From Hymenobacter psychrotolerans DSM 18569 (lineage in GTDB: Bacteria > Bacteroidota > Bacteroidia > Cytophagales > Hymenobacteraceae): a stretch of 64,000 bases of DNA. Positions 17,239 through 25,200 of this stretch are shown piece by piece (the stretch's first letter is position 1; every line of letters begins with the position of its first letter). Under the pieces are notes generated by a model. The model was given only the letters and a program-made list of their open reading frames with translations, did not search any database and had not been told where the DNA came from. Made by a program: the position numbers and the translations under genes. Where the stretch lies: the NCBI RefSeq assembly GCF_900142395.1, contig NZ_FRAS01000012.1, positions 1-64,000 on the forward strand, in the 5' to 3' direction.

Positions 17239-17832
17239 ATGAAAAAGCTTATTCTTTCCCTGGCGCTGGTCGGATTTAGTACCCTGGGGGCGCAGGCGCA
17301 GAGCGCCCGCCTCGGCCTGAAGGCCGGTGGCTCGCTCACTACTTTCACCGGCGACGCGGCCGATGGCGAAGACCAGAAATTTGGGTTCCATGCGGGTCTG
17401 TTCGCCAATCTGGGCATCAACAGCACCTTCTCTATTCAGCCCGAGCTACTCTACTCGCAGAAAGGCTCCAAGGAAAGCTTCGGCAACACGGACGTCGTCA
17501 ACCGCTTCAGCTATATTGACGTGCCGGTGCTGCTGCACATCAACGCGCGGGGGCTGTTTTTCGAGGTGGGCCCGCAGGTGGGCTTTCTGGTGGCGGCCAA
17601 AACCGAGCTGGGCAATCTTTCGCAGGACATCAAGAACGACTTCAACACCGTGGATTTCGGCTACGTGGCCGGCCTGGGCTATCAGCTGTCCAACGGCCCC
17701 GGCATTGGGCTGCGCTACAACGGCGGCTTCACCAAGCTGCCCAAGGCCGTACCCGTTGGCAATACCACTTACCAGGCTGACCTGCGCAACAGTGCTATTC
17801 AGCTCTATGTGACTTATATTGTGGGTAAATAG
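17239..17832 (+). CDS. PorT-like outer-membrane beta-barrel protein, paralogue 4
   Basis: 197 residues. Signal peptide MKKLILSLALVGFSTLGAQA; core ARLGLKAGGSLTTFTGDAAD, IQPELLYSQKGSK, YIDVPVLLHINARGLFFEVG, DFGYVAGLGYQLSNGPGIGL. It has the same length as paralogue 3. No terminator separates it from paralogue 5, which starts 44 bp downstream, so 4 and 5 are probably cotranscribed. Confidence 0.87.
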   Translation: MKKLILSLALVGFSTLGAQAQSARLGLKAGGSLTTFTGDAADGEDQKFGFHAGLFANLGINSTFSIQPELLYSQKGSKESFGNTDVVNRFSYIDVPVLLHINARGLFFEVGPQVGFLVAAKTELGNLSQDIKNDFNTVDFGYVAGLGYQLSNGPGIGLRYNGGFTKLPKAVPVGNTTYQADLRNSAIQLYVTYIVGK

Positions 17833-17876
17833 CCGTTGGTTACAGCTACCCCCCTATTCCTTAAAATACTTGATTT

Positions 17877-18491
17877 ATGAAGAGCGTTTTTCTCGCACTA
17901 TGCCTGCTGGCAGGCTTAGGCACCGCGGCGCAGGCGCAACAGTCGGCGCTGGGGCTGCGGGGCGGCCTTAACCTGGCCCGCTATGCCGGGCCCAATTCCC
18001 GGGGCGGCTCCACGCTGGCCGGCGGGCTGCTGGGCCTCACCGTGACGTCTACGTTCAGCAAGGCGGGCACTACGGCGCTGGAGTTTGAGCTGCTGTATTC
18101 GGGCAAGGGCACGAAAGCGGAAGAAGGCAATCAGCAACTCACGCAACGCCTACACTATCTCGATATGCCCGTGCTGCTACAGTTTCGGCCGGGCAAGATG
18201 GAGCTGGAGCTGGGGCCACAGTTTGGGTTGCTGGTGGCCCATAGCACCAACTACTCGGATGGGCGCGGCAACCGCCTCCGAAGTGTAGGCACCGGCGGCT
18301 TCCGGTCGTTTCAGGTTGGCTACGTGGCGGGCATCGGCTACCGCGCCCCCACCGGCGTTGGATTTGGCTTCCGCTATAACGGGGCCGTCAGCGACATTGG
18401 CGCCGGTAGCGGCCTGCGCAATTCGGTGTTTCAGTTGCAGCTGAGCTACCTGCTTCAGTCGCTGCAGCCGGAGCCCGAGTTCAGCAACTAG
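17877..18491 (+). CDS. PorT-like outer-membrane beta-barrel protein, paralogue 5
   Basis: 204 residues, with the signal peptide MKSVFLALCLLAGLGTAAQA. Core ALGLRGGLNLARYAGPN, EFELLYSGKGTKAEEG, YLDMPVLLQFRPGKMELELG, FQVGYVAGIGYRAPTGVGFG, VFQLQLSYLLQ. More basic and more diverged than paralogues 2-4, and lacking their acidic loop. Follows paralogue 4 by 44 bp. Confidence 0.85.
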   Translation: MKSVFLALCLLAGLGTAAQAQQSALGLRGGLNLARYAGPNSRGGSTLAGGLLGLTVTSTFSKAGTTALEFELLYSGKGTKAEEGNQQLTQRLHYLDMPVLLQFRPGKMELELGPQFGLLVAHSTNYSDGRGNRLRSVGTGGFRSFQVGYVAGIGYRAPTGVGFGFRYNGAVSDIGAGSGLRNSVFQLQLSYLLQSLQPEPEFSN

Positions 18492-18521
18492 TAGTAGTGC
18501 TGAAATCCGTTGGACTTTATC

Positions 18522-18529
18522 TAACTTTG
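18522..18529 (+). promoter_or_regulatory. TAnnTTTG promoter box of barrel 6
   Basis: TAACTTTG, 23 bp before the ATG at 18553. Confidence 0.65.
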
Positions 18530-18552
18530 CAGTATCATTTTACTATTTAAAT

Positions 18553-19158
18553 ATGAAAAAAGCTCTCCTTTCTTTGGTCCTGTTGGGGGGCCTTTCTTCT
18601 GTAGCTTCTGCACAATCTGTGCGCTTCGGCCTGAAGGCAGGAGCCACTTTGGCTAATTTCCGCGGCGACGACATCGAAGACACTAAGTCCATTTATGGCT
18701 ACCACGCAGGATTTGCAGCCAACTTGGGCATCACTGAGCACCTGTCGCTACAACCTGAACTTCTGTATTCGCAGAAGGGTACCAAGCTCGAAGAGGATAA
18801 TGTGAAGCTAGTACAGCGCCTGCATTACATCGACATTCCGTTGTTGGTGAAATACAATTTTGGTGGCGCTTTCGTGGAGGCAGGCCCGCAATTCGGTTTG
18901 CTGGTATCTTACTCTTCCAAGCTCAAGGACGACAACGACGAGTTGGACCTTTCAGACCTGGAGTATAACCCCTACACCCCTTCTGATGTGGGTTTCGTGG
19001 TAGGCGCCGGGTATCAGCTAGGAAACGGCCTGACGGCCGGAGTACGTTATAACGGCGGCCTGTCGCGCATAGCGGCCCCCGACTATAACAACAAGCTTAA
19101 AGTGCATAACTCGGCATTTCAGGTGCAGATTGGCTATATGTTTGGCAGCGGCGAATAG
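18553..19158 (+). CDS. PorT-like outer-membrane beta-barrel protein, paralogue 6
   Basis: 201 residues; signal peptide MKKALLSLVLLGGLSSVASA. Core VRFGLKAGATLANFRGDDIE, LQPELLYSQKGTKLEEDN, YIDIPLLVKYNFGGAFVEAG, VGFVVGAGYQLGNGLTAGVR, FQVQIGYMFGSGE. It has its own promoter and is the last of the six. The shared terminator downstream also ends the convergent dipeptidase gene. Confidence 0.87.
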   Translation: MKKALLSLVLLGGLSSVASAQSVRFGLKAGATLANFRGDDIEDTKSIYGYHAGFAANLGITEHLSLQPELLYSQKGTKLEEDNVKLVQRLHYIDIPLLVKYNFGGAFVEAGPQFGLLVSYSSKLKDDNDELDLSDLEYNPYTPSDVGFVVGAGYQLGNGLTAGVRYNGGLSRIAAPDYNNKLKVHNSAFQVQIGYMFGSGE

Positions 19159-19177
19159 CCTACCTCCACCCAAACTT

Positions 19178-19222
19178 TAGTAAAAAGGCCCGCTTCTCTC
19201 AATAGAAGCGGGCCTTTTTACT
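19178..19222. terminator. Bidirectional terminator between barrel 6 and the dipeptidase gene
   Basis: TAGTAAAAAGGCCCGCTTCT pairs perfectly with its inverse around a short loop, giving T-runs on both strands between convergent genes. Confidence 0.9.
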
Positions 19223-19243
19223 AAAAGCGAGGCTCTTTACTCC

Positions 19244-20608
19244 TTATGCCTTCATGGCGGCCGCATAGTTGCGGTAGAAGTGCGGAATGGTTTCGATGCC
19301 TTTCAGGAAGTTGAATACGCCGTAGTGCTCGTTGGGCGAGTGAATAGCGTCAGAGTCGAGGCCGAAGCCGAGCAGCACGGTATCGAGGCCCAGCTCCGAT
19401 TTGAACATGGCTACAATCGGGATGGAGCCGCCGCCGCGCGTAGGAATGGGGCGCTTGCCGAAGGTGGTTTCCATGGCATCGGCAGCAGCTTTGTAGGCCA
19501 CCGAATCAGTTGGCGTCACGACTGGCTCGCCGCCGTGGTGGGGCTTCACGACTACCGTTACGCCGGCCGGCGCAATGCTTTCAAAGTGCTGCTGAAACAG
19601 GGCCGTAATTTCTTCGGAGGTTTGGTTGGGCACGAGGCGCATTGAAATTTTGGCGAAGGCCTTGGAGGCAATAACCGTTTTGGCACCTTCGCCGGTGTAG
19701 CCGCCCCAGATGCCGTTCACGTCCAGCGTGGGCCGGATTCCGATGCGCTCCACGGTGGTATAGCCCTTTTCGCCGTAGATGTCTTTCAGGCCGATGCTTT
19801 GCTTGAACTCGTCGTCGGAGTGCGGCACGCGGTTCAGCTCGGCGCGCTCTTCGGCCGAAAGCACGGCTACGTTGTCGTAGAAGGCGGGGATGGTGATGTG
19901 GTTGTTTTCGTCGTGCAGCGAGGCAATCATCTTGCAGAGCACATTGATGGGGTTGGGCACGGCACCGCCGTAGAGGCCGGAGTGCAGGTCGCGGTTGGGG
20001 CCCGTCACTTCCACCTCGTGGTAGCTCAGGCCGCGCAGGCCCACTTCGATGCTGGGCACGTCGTTGGCGAGCATGCCGGTATCCGAAATCAGAATCACGT
20101 CGGCGGCCAGCTTCTCTTTGTTGGCGCGCACGAAGATGCCCAGGTTGCTGGAGCCGATTTCCTCTTCGCCCTCAATCATCACTTTGATATTGCAGGGCAG
20201 GCCGCCTTCCTGGTTCATTACTTCCAGCGCCTTCACGTGCATGTACACCTGGCCTTTGTCGTCGCAGGCGCCGCGGGCGTAGATTTTGCCGTCCTTGATA
20301 ACGGGCTCAAACGGCGGCGAGGTCCACAGCTCGTAGGGGTCGGCGGGCTGCACGTCGTAGTGGCCGTACACGAGCACCGTGGGCAGGCTGGGGTCGATGA
20401 TTTTCTCGCCGTAGACGATGGGGTTGCCGGCGGTCTGGCACAGCTCCACGTTGTCGAGGCCTACTTCTTCTAGGCGGGCTTTGAGAAACTCAGCGGCGCG
20501 CAGCACGTCGCCGTGAAACTTGGGGTCGGCGGAAACCGAGGGAATACGGAGCCAGTCCAGTAGCTCACTCAGAAAACGGTCCTGGTTCTGTTCGAGGGTA
20601 GCAGCCAT
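19244..20608 (-). CDS. M20-family metallodipeptidase
   Basis: 454 residues from the ATG at 20608 (MAATLEQNQDRFLSELLDWL); the frame is open far upstream to 21118 but that part overlaps the next gene. The zinc-site segments YGHYDVQPADPYELW, ARGACDDKGQVYMHVKALE and IEGEEEIGSSNL, the dimerisation domain, and the C-terminal HSPNEHYGVFNF are intact. Cytosolic relatives split dipeptides such as Cys-Gly. A TACCTTTA box lies at 20641-20648. Confidence 0.93.
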   Translation of the reverse strand: MAATLEQNQDRFLSELLDWLRIPSVSADPKFHGDVLRAAEFLKARLEEVGLDNVELCQTAGNPIVYGEKIIDPSLPTVLVYGHYDVQPADPYELWTSPPFEPVIKDGKIYARGACDDKGQVYMHVKALEVMNQEGGLPCNIKVMIEGEEEIGSSNLGIFVRANKEKLAADVILISDTGMLANDVPSIEVGLRGLSYHEVEVTGPNRDLHSGLYGGAVPNPINVLCKMIASLHDENNHITIPAFYDNVAVLSAEERAELNRVPHSDDEFKQSIGLKDIYGEKGYTTVERIGIRPTLDVNGIWGGYTGEGAKTVIASKAFAKISMRLVPNQTSEEITALFQQHFESIAPAGVTVVVKPHHGGEPVVTPTDSVAYKAAADAMETTFGKRPIPTRGGGSIPIVAMFKSELGLDTVLLGFGLDSDAIHSPNEHYGVFNFLKGIETIPHFYRNYAAAMKA

Positions 20609-20684
20609 GCGGGCACGGGGGTTAGTGGGGAATGCGGGGGTAAAGGTAGGAAAGGGCAAGGTAGCGTAGAACTCAGCGCGTACG

Positions 20685-21251
20685 CTATTCTCCGGGCCGA
20701 GAAACGGGCGGCGCGGCTGCTTCAGCCAGCAGGCTTTCCAACAAAGCGGCTTCATGGTCCAAGGCTGAAATACGGGCCTCCAACAGCCGCTGCGGCCCGG
20801 CCCCATAGTGCTGGGCAAGGGCCTCCATGGCTTCAGCTTCGAACGTGGCCAGCCACCGTGCTTCCCGCGCCGGGTCGCTGACCGGGCCGGTCCAGGCCCT
20901 GAGGGCCGGCACCGCTGCCAGCCGCGCCTCGTAGGGGGCGGCATGGCGGCGCAGCTGCCGTAGCTGGTAGCGCAGCCGGTCGGCATGATGCCGGCAGTAG
21001 TCCAGTCGCGCTTCAACAGGCTCCCGCTCGATGGGTGGCGGCGGCAGCGGGGCAATTGCCCGCGACCCGCTGGTGAGGTCCAGCGTACGGCCCGCCATAG
21101 CCATAGCCAGCCGGGCATCCTGCACGCCCCGGCCTTGGGGTAGTGCCCGCCGCCCCGTTTCTACCAGCGCCAGGGTAGTACGGTCGATGCCTAGCCAAGC
21201 CGCCAGACGCTCCTGAGTGAGGGCAAAAAACTTACGAAGTGAAGCATCCAT
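20685..21251 (-). CDS. Helix-turn-helix (XRE-like) transcriptional regulator
   Basis: 188 residues. The N-terminal ~60 residues fit a Cro/C1-type HTH: FFALTQERLAAWLGIDRTTLALVETGRR, with the second helix around residues 14-21 and the recognition helix around 24-33. The rest (70-180) is a long, arginine-rich helical region (LRYQLRQLRRHAAPYEARL; ARISALDHEAALLESLLAE), possibly a coiled-coil dimerisation part. Upstream lies a dense set of TGCAACA/TGTTGCA sites including a 53-bp perfect palindrome, a plausible self-regulatory operator. The target genes are unknown; plsY is the neighbour across the operator. Confidence 0.8.
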   Translation of the reverse strand: MDASLRKFFALTQERLAAWLGIDRTTLALVETGRRALPQGRGVQDARLAMAMAGRTLDLTSGSRAIAPLPPPPIEREPVEARLDYCRHHADRLRYQLRQLRRHAAPYEARLAAVPALRAWTGPVSDPAREARWLATFEAEAMEALAQHYGAGPQRLLEARISALDHEAALLESLLAEAAAPPVSRPGE

Positions 21252-21267
21252 GGTCTTGGCTTACAGA

Positions 21268-21365
21268 TGCAACACTTTACCAAACAACTCTAGTAATTGT
21301 TGCATATAGGCATGCAACACCTGTGGGTGCAACAATTTAAAATTGTTGCACCCACAGGTGTTGCA
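21268..21365. promoter_or_regulatory. Operator candidate: six TGCAACA/TGTTGCA sites with a perfect palindrome
   Basis: TGCAACA occurs at 21268, 21313 and 21328, and its inverse TGTTGCA at 21298, 21344 and 21359. The last four form a perfect 53-bp palindrome (21313-21365; 26-bp arms around one A). The set begins 17 bp upstream of the HTH gene start and lies 37 bp past the plsY stop. It could be a binding array for the HTH protein; the hairpin may also end plsY transcription. Confidence 0.7.
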
Positions 21366-21402
21366 GAGTGATTTAACCGTTTTCAGCGGCAGCAAACGCT
21401 GC

Positions 21403-22044
21403 TTATTTCCGTTTCCACGGCAGCGGCACACGGCTTTCGGTGCCGGCGCGGAGGCGGCCGATATTAGCGCGGTGGGTGTAGATGAGCAGCCCGGCGACGA
21501 TGAAGCCGAACCACAGCAGCAGCGGATTCTGCGGGCGGAACGCGGGCAGCAGCTGGAGTAGCGCAAACGTGACGCCAGCCGTCATGGAAGAGAGAGAAAC
21601 GTACTGCGTGGTGGCCAGCACCGCCAGAAACACCAGAATGCAGACGCCCACCGTGGCCGGAGCAATAGCCAGCATCACACCCAGAATGGTGGCCACGCCT
21701 TTGCCGCCCCGGAAGCCCGCAAACACCGGGTAGATGTGCCCCACCACGGCCAGAACACCGCAGGCCAGTTGAAAATACAGTAGCTGCCCGGCCTCAATGG
21801 CGCCCTGATTGAGCATCACGGCAGCCAGCGAGGTGGCGGCCCAGCCTTTCAGCACATCAATGGCCATGACGAAGGAGCCGGGCTTTTTGCCCAGCACCCG
21901 GAAGGTATTGGTGGCGCCCGCGTTGCCGGAGCCATGCTCCCGGATATCGAGGCCGAAGAAGCGCTGGCCCACCCATAGGGCCGTGGGGATGGAACCGAGC
22001 AGGTAGGCCAGCAGCAGCAGACCGAGGATGAGGGGAATATTCAT
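21403..22044 (-). CDS. plsY: Acyl-phosphate glycerol-3-phosphate acyltransferase
   Basis: 213 residues from the ATG at 22044 (MNIPLILGLLLLAYLLGSIP); the longer start would overlap the promoter box. Transfers acyl groups from acyl-phosphate to glycerol 3-phosphate, the first step of phospholipid synthesis, in the inner membrane. Motifs IREHGSGNAGATNTFRVLGK, a GHIYPVFAGFRGGKGVAT segment and a third cytoplasmic loop near residue 190 (YTHRANIGRLRAGTE) are intact. Five or more hydrophobic segments. Confidence 0.95.
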   Translation of the reverse strand: MNIPLILGLLLLAYLLGSIPTALWVGQRFFGLDIREHGSGNAGATNTFRVLGKKPGSFVMAIDVLKGWAATSLAAVMLNQGAIEAGQLLYFQLACGVLAVVGHIYPVFAGFRGGKGVATILGVMLAIAPATVGVCILVFLAVLATTQYVSLSSMTAGVTFALLQLLPAFRPQNPLLLWFGFIVAGLLIYTHRANIGRLRAGTESRVPLPWKRK

Positions 22045-22062
22045 GGGGGCGAGGTCAGGAGC

Positions 22063-22070
22063 CAAAGATA
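22063..22070 (-). promoter_or_regulatory. TAnnTTTG promoter box of plsY
   Basis: TATCTTTG on the minus strand, 18 bp before the ATG at 22044. Confidence 0.7.
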
Positions 22071-22110
22071 GAAGTATGCCCCGGTTGGAGACGCCGCACA
22101 GTTTCGTGCT

Positions 22111-22222
22111 GGTCCGCCGCCGTAGGCGTCCGGCCGGTCGTCGTATGCTGCCGTTGTTTCGGGTTGGGGTGTTGCGCGGGTGGCACGCACGTCGACCGGT
22201 CGGACGCCTACGGCGGCGGACC
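22111..22222. repeat. GC-rich near-perfect palindrome (GACCGGTCGGACG family), copy 2
   Basis: Left arm 22111-22140 and right arm 22193-22222 match at 29 of 30 positions when inverted (ends GGTCCGCCGCCGTAGG and CCTACGGCGGCGGACC). The 52-bp centre is unpaired. The words GACCGGTCGGACG and GCGGACCGGGGC recur at 3090-3124. Sits between the plsY promoter and the 3' end of the giant gene. Confidence 0.75.
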
Positions 22223-22230
22223 GGGGCAAC

Positions 22231-22264
22231 AAAAAACTGCCCCGACCTAAGTGGCCGGGGCAGT
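22231..22264 (-). terminator. Terminator of the giant exported-protein gene
   Basis: On the minus strand ACTGCCCCG pairs with CGGGGCAGT and is followed by six Ts, 12 bp after the stop. Confidence 0.8.
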
Positions 22265-22275
22265 TGCGTGGGGGC

Positions 22276-25200
22276 TTAGGAGCCGCCGAAGGGGTCGTTT
22301 TCGTTGGCCTTTTTCTTCTTCTCTTCTTCCTTGGCCTTCTTCTCTTCCTCTTTCTTCAGCTTCTCCGCTTCTTTGGCTTTGCGCTCTTCCTCCTTCTTAG
22401 CCTGCTTGGGGTCTACGGCGGGCTCGGTGGCCGCGGGCTCGGGAGTGGCTGGTTTGGCGGGAGCGGGTTCAGTGGCTTTTTCCTTGCTTTTCTTAGGCGC
22501 ATCGGCCGCTGGCTCGTCGGCTACAGGATCAGCCTTCTTCTCCTTTTTCTTGGTGGTTTCTACCGGTGCGGCCCCGGCATCTCCCCCACCGAAGGGGTCG
22601 TTGGGGTCGGCGGCGGCTTCCTTCTTGTTCTTTTTCTTCTTGTCTACCGGTGCTTCCTCTATCGGCATGCCATCAGCATCGAAGGCGGGCTCGTTGCCTT
22701 TCTTCTTTTTCTTCTTGGTATCCTGATCGAAGTCGAAGTTGCCGGTGCTCTGCGAGGCGGCCGAAACCGGGGCGGCGCGCTTCTGCTTGGGGTCTTCCCT
22801 GAGGTAGTCGCGGCGGAAGCGCACCAGGTACTGCTGCACCTCCTGGTCGTCGCCGAGGTAGAAGCCGTACTGCGTGGCCGTGTTGTAGTCACCCTTGGCG
22901 GCACGCCCGATGATTTCGTCGAACGAGCCGTGCTGCGCCTTGGCCAGCATGGCCGTGCCCGAGTACTTCAGGAAATACCACGTCTGGGGCTCGGCCTCCA
23001 GGTACAGGTTCACCTCGTCGGTGTTGTTGTCGCCTTTATGGATTTCGATGTGGCCGTCGATGAGCACGTTCAGGTCTTTCTTGCCGATGCTCACGAGGCC
23101 AATCTTACCCACCGAGTACCACGCCTTGAACTTCTCGCTCCAGCGCAGGTCCACTTTGTTGAGCACTACGGTGTGCAGCATCTTGGGCGAGAGTTTCTGC
23201 AGCGGCTCATACTTGCCACGCCGCGCCGAATACGCCTGCACGGCTTTGTTGCCCATCATTTCGCCCAGCTTATACAACTCTTCCTGCGAGCCATTGAGCG
23301 CTTCGGGCGAGCCTTTGGTGTTGGTGGCCATATCCGTAGCCATGGCTTCCACGGCCTTCTCCGGCATGTTGATGTCGAAGGCCATGAAGGTGTCGAGATT
23401 ATAACGGTTGCTGTCGGGCTTGGCCGTGCCTACCCCGGCCGCCGTGATGCCGTAGTCCTTGTTGGAGTTGATCAGGTTGAGCTTGCCCCGGAAGCTCAGG
23501 CCGCCGGTCGAGTCGGTGAAGGTCAGCACCGAGCCCTCGTAGATGTTGGGGTCGGTGAGGTCGTGGTTGGCAATGGTGTAGAGCCCTTTCTTCTGATCAA
23601 ACGACAGGTAGCCGCCTACCTGGAACAGGTTCCGGTCGATGATGTCCTGCTTGGGGCCCGCGTAAAGCGGATATACCTTGCCGGTGCCTTCCGACATAAA
23701 CAGGCCCGTAAACAGCGCGCTGGCGTCGCCTACTTCATCGGCCTTACTGCGGGTGGGCGGTGCTACCGGGTCGGGGATGCGCAGCCGGATGGCTTTGGGG
23801 TCGATGGAGTCCTGCACCGCAAACCAGTCGGCGGAAGTGGGAAGCTTGCTGAACTCAAGGCGGCCCTGCCCGTCGAAGATGAAGCCGCGCCGCTTGGAGT
23901 TCATGTTCACGCCACCGCGGTAGGCAATGCGCGGCGCCAGATGAAACTTGTCCTTGGCATCAATAGAGGCCACGGCCATCGTAGCGGGCGAAGGCGGCGC
24001 ATCTTCCAGCACGTTGCCTTTCTTCAGCAACCCGCTCTTCTTGCCGCCTTTGGCGCTGGCCAGCATAGCCGTCGAATCGACCTGGAAGTTGGCGAACTTG
24101 ATGGCGAAGGAGTCGGCGGAAGCATTTTTGTAGCTATACAGCGCGTTGCCGGTGAAAGCCGTGCGCGACAACACCTTGATTTCGCCTTTGTACAGGCTGT
24201 GGAACTTGGCCAGCGTATCCATCACGATACCGGCATTCTGGAAGGTGCGCATCTGGGCGTTGGCCAGGATGTACACCTTGTTCGAGTCGGGCTCAATCCA
24301 GGCGTCGGCGGCGGCAATGCGCGGCACGCCACCCGCAATCAGGCGGTAGCGGGTGAGGTCGTACTGGCCGGTAGCGGCCCGGAATTTCAGGCCTTTCTGG
24401 TCCGGTTTGGTCGAGTAGAAGTAGGAGCGCGTCGAGTCGGCGCCGGGCGCTACTTTCAGCTGCACCAGCTTCTTCTTGAAGTCCCACTTGCCGCCCGACA
24501 GCGTGGTTTTGTAGTCGGAGTACGGCAGGTCGATGCTGGACTTGGAGTCGCCCTCTTCGCGGGCAAACGACGTGTTGCCGTTCTTCACGTCGTAGGAGAA
24601 GGCCACGTTGTTGGCCGTGAGGGCCGGCTTGTTGGGCTCCGCCGACTTGATGCTAAGCGTGGACTTTTTGCCGGTGTAGCTGGTGGGCTTGAAGGCAATC
24701 TGGGTGGAGCGGATGAAGGACTGCGGGCCATCCATGCCCCCGTCGCCGTAGAGGCCGCCGGGCGTGAGCGTGGCCGTGCCCTTGAAGCCGTACTGGTCGC
24801 CGTACATCTTCATGGCCAGGCCCTGCGGCTGGGTGCTCAGGTACATCGAGTCCTGCTTCACGGCCCACTTCATCTGGTAGCCGGCCGGCAGCGTCACTTT
24901 CGTAAACTCGGTGCCATTGAGCGGCCCGGGCAGAATAACGCCCGATTTGCCTACCGTCACGACGGAGTCTTTGTAGAAGATGAACTGGTCGCTTTGCAGC
25001 GTGCTGGTGAGGTACTTGATGTCGCCGACGCCCTGAATACCGCGGTTGCTCATCTTCACTTTGTTGAAGAGGCGGCCCTTGCCGCCGTATACCGGCACGC
25101 CTTCCTTGGGCAGGTCGTAGGTGAAGCCCAGCGAGCCATCTTCCTGCAGAATCAGCTTGGTTTTCAGGTCCGGAATGATGCCGCCCGACACAAACGTGCC

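Noticed and set aside
21013..21216. Short frames over the HTH gene
   Set aside because: Shadows of the regulator gene in a GC-rich region.
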